DNA from: Bacteroidales bacterium
GTDB taxonomy: Bacteria > Bacteroidota > Bacteroidia > Bacteroidales > VadinHA17
NCBI GenBank assembly: GCA_003518245.1
Contig: DOZA01000174.1
Coordinates: 1 to 11,105 of the forward strand
DNA: 11,105 nucleotides
Direction: 5' to 3'
Positions within the stretch are counted from its first letter, which is position 1; each line of letters starts with the position of its first letter. The notes under the pieces are model-generated. The model was not told where the DNA came from. It was given only the letters and a program-made list of their open reading frames with translations, and searched no databases. The position numbers and the translations under genes were made by a program. This document shows positions 1-6,643 of this stretch, one piece after another.

Positions 1-2795
1 CTGAGGGGCGGGACTGGGAAAAAGAGACTAAAGCAAGGAAGTGGCTGTACCAGACTCCTGAAGATATACTCATCAAGGCTTCTAACGGAGCAAGTGACTT
101 TGGCAATAAGTTTGGTCAGCCGCTGGTTTGCGGATCATTACTGACCTTTGAGCATAATGAAAAAAACAGGAAGCTGGGATATGACAAAGTGATAATGCTG
201 GCAGGGGGTATCGGTTTTGGTAAACTCGAAGACAGCGAGAAGGATATTCCTGAAAAAGGAGACCTTATTGTGATGCTCGGTGGTGATATTTACCGTATAG
301 GCATGGGTGGAGGAGCGGTATCCAGTGTTGATACGGGTCAGTATGATAGTGTTATTGAGCTTAATGCAGTGCAGAGAGCTAACCCGGAAATGCAAAAACG
401 AGTATATAATGCACTGCGTGCAATGGGCGAATCAGGCAAGAACATGATAGTTACACTCCATGACCATGGTGCAGGAGGACACCTGAACTGCCTCTCTGAA
501 CTGGTTGAGGCAACAGGAGGGAAAATAGATATCGGTAAATTACCTGTCGGAGACCCTACCCTATCAGCAAAGGAAATAATTGGTAACGAGTCACAGGAAA
601 GAATGGGCCTGGTTATAAGCAGAAAGGATGTTGATGAGTTAATACGTATAGCTGAAAGGGAAAGAGCTCCTGTGTATATTATTGGTGAAGTTACCGGTGA
701 CCAACAATTCACCTTCGTAAACTCCGGCACCGGAGAAAAGCCAATAGATCTGCAACTGGCCTCTTTCTTTGGTAATCCACCCCAGACAATAATGAGTGAC
801 AGCAGCATAAAACCCTCTTACGATAAGATAGAATATAATAAAAAAGATCTGCATTATTATGTCGATCAGCTTATGCAGATCGAAGAGGTGGCATGCAAAG
901 ACTGGTTGACCAGTAAAGTAGATCGCTCTGTTACCGGGAGAATAGCCAAACAGCAATGTGCGGGCGTATTGCAGCTGCCTCTTAATAACCTGGGAGCAAT
1001 AGCGCTGGACTACAGGGGTATTAAAGGGATAGCAACATCAATAGGGCATGCTCCTGTTGCAGCACTCATTAACCCGGCAGATGGATCTGTCCTGTCAATT
1101 GCAGAAGCTATCACAAATATCATCTGGGCCCCCATGGAAAATGGCATATCAGATATATCCCTCTCGGCCAACTGGATGTGGCCCTGTAAAAACCCCGGTG
1201 AAGATGCCAGACTTTATGAAGCAGTGAAAGCTGCAAGTGATTTTTCAATTAGCCTGGGCATTAATATACCTACAGGTAAAGACAGCCTCTCAATGACCCG
1301 GAAATATAAAGACGAAACTGTATTTTCACCGGGTACAGTAATAATATCAGCCTCAGCTGAAGTGACTGATGTACGCAGGATTATCGAACCTGTTATGGTA
1401 GCCGACTCTGATACAAGTATTTTATACATTGATATGAGCAGGGACTCATATAGCCTGGGTGGCAGTAGTTTTGCACAGATACGGAACAAGATAGGTACCG
1501 AGACACCTGTTGTTAAGGATCCTGAATACTTTGCCAGGGTATTCAATACTGTTCAGCAGCTAATACGGAACGAAAAAATTATTGCCGGCCATGATATATC
1601 TTCAGGTGGCATGATCACCACTCTATTGGAGATGTGTTTTGCAGGTAATGAAGGAGGATTGAGCATCAACCTGGATGCAATTACCGAAGATGATATTATT
1701 AAGCTTCTTTTCAGTGAGAACCCGGGAGTAATTATACAGGTTGAGAATGAAGATGAGGTTGCTGAAATATTACTTGAGAATGATGTTTCATTCTATTCAA
1801 TTGGTAAGCCAGTAGCCCGGAGGTCTGTATTCATCTCAAAGAGTGGTAATGAGTACATCTTTAATATTGACGACATAAGAAATACATGGTTCAGAACTTC
1901 ATACCTTTTCGATCGTAAGCAATGCGGCAGGGAGCTTGCAATGGAGAAATACGAAAATTATCATAAACATGGTCTTGAATTTGAACATAAGGGCTTTGCC
2001 GGCAATCTTAAGAACCTGGGTATATCTCACGGTAAGCGCAGGCCAACAGGTGTAAAAGCAGCTATTATCAGGGAAAAAGGTGTTAATGGTGACAGGGAAA
2101 TGGCCTATGCCCTTTATCTGGCAGGGTTTGATGTTAAGGATGTTCATATGACTGACCTGATCAATGGCAGGGAAAATCTTGAAGATGTAAACCTTATTGT
2201 CTTTGTAGGAGGTTTCTCAAACTCCGATGTCCTTGGTTCAGCTAAAGGCTGGGCAGGAGCTTTCAGATATAATGAAAAAGCAAGGATATCACTCGAAGAT
2301 TTCTACAAGAGGGATGATACTCTCAGCCTCGGAGTATGTAATGGCTGTCAGCTTATGATGGAACTGGACCTGATATACCCGGAACATGAAGTAAAACCAG
2401 CATTATTGCAAAATGCTTCAGGTAAATTTGAGTCAGCATTTCTTACTGTTGATATAAATGAGAATAACTCTGTTATGCTTAAGGGTATGGAAGGAATGAA
2501 ACTGGGAATATGGGTAGCACATGGTGAAGGACAGTTTGATCTGCCGTATGATGAAACAGCCTATGCTATACCAATCAAATATAATCACAGCACATATCCT
2601 GCCAATCCAAACGGTTCAGAATATGATGCAGCAGCATTATGCTCACCTGATGGCAGGCACCTGGCCATGATGCCTCATCTTGAAAGAGCATTTATGCCCT
2701 GGCAATGCGCTACTTATCCTGAAGAAAGAAGAAAAGATGATGTAACACCATGGATACAGGCATTTATTAATGCCAGGAAATGGATTGAGAAATAA
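1..2795 (+). CDS. purL: Phosphoribosylformylglycinamidine synthase (large single-chain FGAM synthase), 5'-truncated by the window edge
   Basis: Catalyses ATP- and glutamine-dependent conversion of FGAR to FGAM, the fourth step of cytosolic de novo purine synthesis. The open frame continues to the left edge (first complete codon at base 3), so the ATG at 189 is internal and not the start. The 930 visible residues lack roughly the first 300 of a family that is usually about 1200-1300 residues long. In order one sees the end of the first AIRS-like half, with NKFGQPLVCGS (around bases 110-160) and GDPTLSAKEIIGNESQERM (around 549-606). The second half has TSIGHAP, SDISLSANWM and PTGKDSLSM (around 1035-1300), then HDISSGG. 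The C-terminal class I glutamine amidotransferase domain starts near base 2040. Its triad is intact: nucleophile Cys in GVCNGCQ (codon 2337-2339), and His (2676-2678) and Glu (2682-2684) in MPHLER. The gene ends in TAA, immediately against the stop codon of the opposing gene. Identification is essentially certain. Confidence 0.97.
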   Translation, partial: EGRDWEKETKARKWLYQTPEDILIKASNGASDFGNKFGQPLVCGSLLTFEHNEKNRKLGYDKVIMLAGGIGFGKLEDSEKDIPEKGDLIVMLGGDIYRIGMGGGAVSSVDTGQYDSVIELNAVQRANPEMQKRVYNALRAMGESGKNMIVTLHDHGAGGHLNCLSELVEATGGKIDIGKLPVGDPTLSAKEIIGNESQERMGLVISRKDVDELIRIAERERAPVYIIGEVTGDQQFTFVNSGTGEKPIDLQLASFFGNPPQTIMSDSSIKPSYDKIEYNKKDLHYYVDQLMQIEEVACKDWLTSKVDRSVTGRIAKQQCAGVLQLPLNNLGAIALDYRGIKGIATSIGHAPVAALINPADGSVLSIAEAITNIIWAPMENGISDISLSANWMWPCKNPGEDARLYEAVKAASDFSISLGINIPTGKDSLSMTRKYKDETVFSPGTVIISASAEVTDVRRIIEPVMVADSDTSILYIDMSRDSYSLGGSSFAQIRNKIGTETPVVKDPEYFARVFNTVQQLIRNEKIIAGHDISSGGMITTLLEMCFAGNEGGLSINLDAITEDDIIKLLFSENPGVIIQVENEDEVAEILLENDVSFYSIGKPVARRSVFISKSGNEYIFNIDDIRNTWFRTSYLFDRKQCGRELAMEKYENYHKHGLEFEHKGFAGNLKNLGISHGKRRPTGVKAAIIREKGVNGDREMAYALYLAGFDVKDVHMTDLINGRENLEDVNLIVFVGGFSNSDVLGSAKGWAGAFRYNEKARISLEDFYKRDDTLSLGVCNGCQLMMELDLIYPEHEVKPALLQNASGKFESAFLTVDINENNSVMLKGMEGMKLGIWVAHGEGQFDLPYDETAYAIPIKYNHSTYPANPNGSEYDAAALCSPDGRHLAMMPHLERAFMPWQCATYPEERRKDDVTPWIQAFINARKWIEK

Positions 2796-3338
2796 CTATT
2801 CAGTCATTGGCTTCAGAATCAGACTACGCATCTGAGTATGCATAGTACCTGCCAGTGATCCATTATCCCGTATATCCCTTACATTGGCACTAACAACCTG
2901 AACATTATAATTACCAGGCTTGTCTACATAAACAGATCCCAGCTTTGAATCAGCTCTGAAATATATCTCACCCGTATCAGGTGCGTTTAGTACTATTTCA
3001 TTTCCGACAGGATTAGCACTAATCTTTTTGTCTCCGAAGTTAACTATTACAGGTGAATCATATTTGAGATCCATGGTATCTTTGGTAAAACTGCTTATCC
3101 AGAGTTCATACCTTCCCCTGTTCTTAATAATTAATGACCATTCAGCTGTATTCATTTCAGGGTTGAGGCTATCCTGTAAAAGATAAGCCTCTTTCAGGTT
3201 AAGGATAATGGAACCATCTTCCTGCTCTGTTATATTTGATATAGTCTGATCACTTATTGCTTCTTTGCTTCTGTCTCCACAACCGCTTCCAGTTATTACA
3301 AAGAAAATTATAAAAAAGTAAAATCTTATTCTCCTCAT
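2796..3338 (-). CDS. Small predicted lipoprotein with beta-sandwich character, unknown family
   Basis: A 180-residue protein. I do not recognise a named family. The N-terminus (MRRIRFYFFIIFFVITGSGC) is a lipoprotein signal with a basic n-region, a hydrophobic core and Cys20 as the expected lipidated residue, so it should be exported and membrane-anchored. The open frame extends upstream to 3443, but that extension would put the signal peptide internally and would begin upstream of a promoter-like box at 3392-3422, so I start at the ATG at 3338. The mature part is rich in short beta-type stretches, with EWSLIIKNRGRYELWIS, then NFGDKK, GNEIVLN and KPGNYNVQVVS. This pattern resembles accessory beta-sandwich domains that accompany glycan-active enzymes. 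It is transcribed divergently from the GH172 gene, which hints at a shared glycan-related role; that is inference only. The TAG stop (2796-2798) directly adjoins the purL stop. Confidence 0.82.
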   Translation of the reverse strand: MRRIRFYFFIIFFVITGSGCGDRSKEAISDQTISNITEQEDGSIILNLKEAYLLQDSLNPEMNTAEWSLIIKNRGRYELWISSFTKDTMDLKYDSPVIVNFGDKKISANPVGNEIVLNAPDTGEIYFRADSKLGSVYVDKPGNYNVQVVSANVRDIRDNGSLAGTMHTQMRSLILKPMTE

Positions 3339-3391
3339 ATTCCTAATTACTAATTTGTTCCTTTTTATTACACAAAAATCATACCCAAGCG

Positions 3392-3422
3392 CAAAGATAT
3401 ATCGAAAAAATATATATCCAAT
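3392..3422 (-). promoter_or_regulatory. Candidate Bacteroidota-type promoter for the small lipoprotein gene
   Basis: Read on the minus strand, this is ATTG (3422-3419), a 19-base spacer, then TATCTTTG (3399-3392), an exact fit to the TAnnTTTG -7 box of the Bacteroidota primary sigma factor. The -33 box is one base off TTTG. Transcription would begin near 3385, giving a leader of about 45 bases before the ATG at 3338. This supports that start over the upstream in-frame ATG at 3443. Pattern match only. Confidence 0.5.
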
Positions 3423-3479
3423 AACCGAGGTTATAATAATCACATTTATATATCTCTAACTTATATTTAGTACTCTTTA

Positions 3480-3511
3480 TTGTATATAATAGAACCTTTT
3501 TTCTAATTTTG
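3480..3511 (+). promoter_or_regulatory. Candidate Bacteroidota-type promoter for the GH172 gene
   Basis: TTG at 3480-3482 is followed by a 21-base spacer and TAATTTTG at 3504-3511, an exact TAnnTTTG match. The start of transcription would fall near 3517, leaving a leader of only about 15-20 bases before the ATG at 3534. No Shine-Dalgarno sequence is visible, as is usual in this phylum. Together with the minus-strand promoter at 3392-3422 it makes 3339-3533 a compact divergent promoter region. The AT-rich background raises the chance-match rate. Confidence 0.45.
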
Positions 3512-3533
3512 ATAAAACCAAAATCCCCACTCC

Positions 3534-5666
3534 ATGAAAAAGATAGAATTAAACGCCCAACTATCAATCTTAGCTTATTCTGCCCGACGAAGCTACGCAG
3601 TAGCTATAGTGGGAGCCGTAGCCTTGGCCTTCCTATTATCTTCCTGTTCAAATAAGAAAGTCATAACATTTGACTCTCTTTTATCCGGGATAACTGACAG
3701 GTATGCCATAACAAAATACCCGGATCCCCAATATAAACTGAAACAATTCAGCAGCTATGACCGCAGGTCAGTGAACCCCACTGAGGAAGGGTGGTTTGCT
3801 AATGCAGACTATACTCAGTTTATACGTGAAGAGGAAAATAAGGGGCGAAGAGAATTTGTAATGTTCGACCACGAAGGTCCGGGAGCAATAGTAAGATGGT
3901 GGATGACTTTTGCCGGTAGCGGAAGTCATGATGGAACAGTCAGGGTATACCTTGATAATAATGAAAAACCTTTAATTGAAGATAATATACTTAAGGTTCT
4001 CAGCGGACAGCTCCTGGCGGGGGAACCATTGAGTTCATCTGTATCACCTGAGTCAGATTATTACAGGAGAGGACATAATCTATATTTACCTATTCCATAT
4101 TCAAAACACTGTAAGATAACTTATGAATGTGATTCAATAATTATAAATGAAAACAGTCGTAAGCCAAGTGTTTATTATAATATTTGTTACAGGGATTATG
4201 CTGAAAATACCAGGGTTGAAACGTTGACCATGGAAATACTGGCTGAAAACGAAAAACTTATTAATGAAGTAAACCAGGCTATTGCCAGCCGGTCTGATTC
4301 CCAGGGTGAGCCAGCAATACTCTCAGGGGAGATATTGCCAGGACAGTCTATTAATTATTCTTCCGGTAAGGGGAAACAGGCAATATCAAGGCTCAATATG
4401 AGCATTGAATCGGATAATATCAGCCAGGCTCTTCGATCTACCGTTCTGGAAATTACCTTTGATGATTATACAACAGTCTGGGTTCCGGCAGGGGACTTCT
4501 TCGGAACTGGTTTTGTTTTAAATACCTCTGAAACATGGTATAGCTCCGTAAATGATGATGGGGTGTTGCAATCAAACTGGATAATGCCCTTCAGGGAATC
4601 AGTTGATATTAGGCTGCATAACTATGGTGAAATGACAGTAAGTGCCATTATGGAGATATTCTTTGAACCATATAACTGGAACAGATACAGCATGTACTTC
4701 GGAGCCTCATGGCACGAATATCACAATATTAAAACTGCAGGCTCTGAACATGTTGGAGGAACAGGTCAGCATTTCGATATAAACTATATTGATATAGAAG
4801 GCAAAGGGGTATATGCCGGGGATGCCGTTACCGTATATAATACAGCCAATGCATGGTGGGGTGAGGGTGATGAAAAAATATTTGTAGATAATGAGCCCTT
4901 CCCTTCTTCTATAGGCACAGGCACAGAAGACTATTATGGCTATGCCTGGTGCCGCCCCGAAGTATTCAGCCATCCTTTTATAGCACAACCAACAGGAAAA
5001 GGAAATTTCAATCCCGGGATGACAGTAAATATGCGGTACAGGGTGCTTGATGCAATACCCTTTGAAGAAAAGATCAACTCTAATATTGAACTGTGGCACT
5101 GGGCCCCCACGGTAATTAACTATGCCATGACAACTTATTACTATATAATACCGGGTGCAACAATCAATATAAGTCCGGATAAAGATGCCGTATCAAAACC
5201 GGTACCATTGAAAAGAGCTGATATAATAAAACCTGTTATGGATGAAAAAGGCATTATTGAAGGGGAGTTTCTGGAGGTAATGGCTGCTGAAAGTGGCTCA
5301 GCTGAAACACAGTATATTACCAGCTGGGAATGGAGCAATAAGGGACAACTATGGTGGAGGAACGGGAAAACAGGAGATAAGTTGCTTACTCGTTTTATTA
5401 TTCCTGCCACAGGCATGTATGACATAATAGCAAGATTATCACAGGCACGTGATTATGGTATTATCGGCTTTGAAGTTAATGCAAACCCGGCAGGCAAAAC
5501 ATTCAACGGGTATACCGATGGAGAGAAAGTCGTTGAGATACCCCTCGGAAAACATATGCTTCTAGAAGGTGAAAATATCCTTACTGTAATATTAAAAGGC
5601 AGCGACGAAAGGGCAAAACAGGGTAATATGGCCGGGATAGACTGCCTGACATTTATAAAGTTGTAA
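3534..5666 (+). CDS. DUF2961 / GH172-family glycoside hydrolase, lipoprotein, with C-terminal beta-sandwich domain
   Basis: A 710-residue predicted lipoprotein. Cys38 in LLSSC is the lipidation site after an unusually long N-terminal region, and no other ATG could serve as the start. The DUF2961 domain spans about residues 45-555. Its signatures include SSYDRRS (73-79), HEGPGAIVRWWMTF (113-126) and TGTEDYY (462-468). Family knowledge: DUF2961 is now GH172, with characterised members acting on fructofuranose or D-arabinofuranose linkages (difructose dianhydride I enzymes, D-arabinan hydrolases). As I recall the bifidobacterial structure, the catalytic pair is Glu270/Glu291. Here Glu444 (WWGEGDE) and Glu465 (GTGTEDY) have the same 21-residue spacing, so the enzyme looks active. 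Residues about 575-710 (EGEFLEV, QLWW, DKLLTRF, YDIIARL, ENILTVILKG) form a second, probably carbohydrate-binding beta-sandwich. The likely location is periplasmic or outer-membrane, attached by the lipid. The substrate cannot be read from sequence, and no SusC/SusD pair is in view. Confidence 0.9.
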   Translation: MKKIELNAQLSILAYSARRSYAVAIVGAVALAFLLSSCSNKKVITFDSLLSGITDRYAITKYPDPQYKLKQFSSYDRRSVNPTEEGWFANADYTQFIREEENKGRREFVMFDHEGPGAIVRWWMTFAGSGSHDGTVRVYLDNNEKPLIEDNILKVLSGQLLAGEPLSSSVSPESDYYRRGHNLYLPIPYSKHCKITYECDSIIINENSRKPSVYYNICYRDYAENTRVETLTMEILAENEKLINEVNQAIASRSDSQGEPAILSGEILPGQSINYSSGKGKQAISRLNMSIESDNISQALRSTVLEITFDDYTTVWVPAGDFFGTGFVLNTSETWYSSVNDDGVLQSNWIMPFRESVDIRLHNYGEMTVSAIMEIFFEPYNWNRYSMYFGASWHEYHNIKTAGSEHVGGTGQHFDINYIDIEGKGVYAGDAVTVYNTANAWWGEGDEKIFVDNEPFPSSIGTGTEDYYGYAWCRPEVFSHPFIAQPTGKGNFNPGMTVNMRYRVLDAIPFEEKINSNIELWHWAPTVINYAMTTYYYIIPGATINISPDKDAVSKPVPLKRADIIKPVMDEKGIIEGEFLEVMAAESGSAETQYITSWEWSNKGQLWWRNGKTGDKLLTRFIIPATGMYDIIARLSQARDYGIIGFEVNANPAGKTFNGYTDGEKVVEIPLGKHMLLEGENILTVILKGSDERAKQGNMAGIDCLTFIKL
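3583..3613. repeat. Imperfect hairpin / REP-like palindrome inside the GH172 signal-peptide codons
   Basis: The core is a perfect 6-bp inverted repeat, AGCTAC (3591-3596) and GTAGCT (3600-3605), around a 3-base loop. After an internal mismatch an outer stem pairs CCC-AC (3583-3588, one bulged base) with GT-GGG (3609-3613). The element encodes residues 17-27 (ARRSYAVAIVG), which lie in the abnormally long stretch before the lipobox. It resembles the short palindromic repeats scattered in some Bacteroidota genomes, but its copy number cannot be assessed here. Confidence 0.45.
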
Positions 5667-5777
5667 GAAAGGGAGCAGTTTTCAGTCTTCAGTCTTTACC
5701 GTCCGTCATAGCTTAAGCAAAGGCGGAAGTCTGCTTAATGCTTCTCAAATACCTAAGACTGCCGGCTACCAACTCAT
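5667..5777. repeat. Nested inverted repeats in the convergent gap after the GH172 gene
   Basis: This 111-base gap separates two converging genes. The outer arms are CAGTCTT, present twice in tandem (5683-5689 and 5690-5696), and its reverse complement AAGACTG (5755-5761). The inner arms are TTAAGCA (5713-5719) and TGCTTAA (5732-5738), a perfect 7-bp stem with a 12-base loop. GCTTAAGC (5711-5718) is itself palindromic. There is no T-run after either stem, so a standard intrinsic terminator is not obvious. A bidirectional transcription end or a REP-like element is the likely reading. Confidence 0.4.
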
Positions 5778-6632
5778 TCATAACTGATAAAGTGCTGCCA
5801 CACCACCATACCTCATTGCTCTCAGGAATAATTTAATAAAAAATAGCACCTGGGTAAGGATGAATAACAGGAAAAGCCCACCGCTGGAATCAGGAGCATA
5901 CCCGGATAATATTTTTATAACCAGCAGGGCATACAAGCCCTGGGCTATAACCATTAACAGCATATAAAAGTACGAACTAAAGAATGAGGTAAAAGTACCT
6001 TTAAAACCATAACCAAGAGCTTTAAAAACCTTCTTATAATCATTGGCGGCAAGCCACACCCTTGAATAGTCAGCAATAAGCAGGAAAATGGGTAATATGA
6101 ACAGAGCAACAATCCTCAATACAAATAATAGTCTAAATATGTCTCCTTCTGAACCTGATGAGCTAGCTCTCTGGATAATCAAAGGTAATCCAATTACGAG
6201 AAACATTGATACAAGAATCATTATCAGCACCAGCAATTTTATAACTATATATGACAGAAAATATCTGGCAGATGATCTGAAAAAATCGCTTGGTTTATAT
6301 GCCCATTTATTTTCGAGTAATGAGTCAAATAAACCGCCATTCAGGAATGTATAAAAGAAAAAGAATACTATTAGTACTATTATTATGCCACCTGAGATAG
6401 CTGCCATCAAAGGACTGAAAGCTTCTCCAATATCCATAAAGTAAGTCAGGTCAAAGCCATCATTCAACAAACTTACTGAAGATGTGTTACCCAGCGCATT
6501 ATTCATAAATGATTTTAGTGGGAATGCAAAAACTGCAAGCATCGAAAATGTAAGCAGCCAGATAATAAAAAGCGCTTTAAGAGAACGAAATGCTCTGACT
6601 GCACCCGATGTAAATGCTTTTATAAATTTCAT
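5778..6632 (-). CDS. Six-helix integral membrane protein of unknown function
   Basis: A 284-residue hydrophobic protein that I cannot assign to a family. Strongly hydrophobic segments lie near residues 20-40, 76-98, 124-153, 167-190, 216-240 and 250-272, consistent with about six transmembrane helices. A basic N-terminus (MKFIKAF, then R and K residues up to 19) suggests a cytoplasmic start, and the only large loop before helix two (about 41-75) would be periplasmic. No ATP-binding, transporter or enzyme motif is evident. It starts 11 bases after the stop of the M1 peptidase gene on the same strand, so the two are almost surely co-transcribed. It may be a membrane partner of the peptidase or unrelated to it; sequence alone cannot tell. 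It ends at the convergent repeat-containing gap. Confidence 0.85.
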   Translation of the reverse strand: MKFIKAFTSGAVRAFRSLKALFIIWLLTFSMLAVFAFPLKSFMNNALGNTSSVSLLNDGFDLTYFMDIGEAFSPLMAAISGGIIIVLIVFFFFYTFLNGGLFDSLLENKWAYKPSDFFRSSARYFLSYIVIKLLVLIMILVSMFLVIGLPLIIQRASSSGSEGDIFRLLFVLRIVALFILPIFLLIADYSRVWLAANDYKKVFKALGYGFKGTFTSFFSSYFYMLLMVIAQGLYALLVIKILSGYAPDSSGGLFLLFILTQVLFFIKLFLRAMRYGGVAALYQL

Positions 6633-6643
6633 ACTGCCTGTGT

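Noticed and set aside
189..191. ATG at 189 as the start of purL
   Set aside because: The frame is open to the left edge and the upstream codons encode conserved PurL sequence (KASNGASDFGNKFGQP), so this Met is internal.
3339..3443. Upstream extension of the small lipoprotein to the ATG at 3443
   Set aside because: It would bury the lipoprotein signal peptide 35 residues inside the protein and start upstream of the best promoter match.
3573..3605. Twin-arginine (Tat) export signal in the GH172 protein (ARRSYAV)
   Set aside because: Only the RR pair fits; the rest of the S-R-R-x-F-L-K pattern is missing, and the arginines appear to come from the palindromic element. A Sec lipoprotein signal explains the N-terminus.
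6088..6354. Plus-strand open frame of 88 codons
   Set aside because: It lies wholly inside the membrane-protein gene on the other strand and has no protein-like domain.
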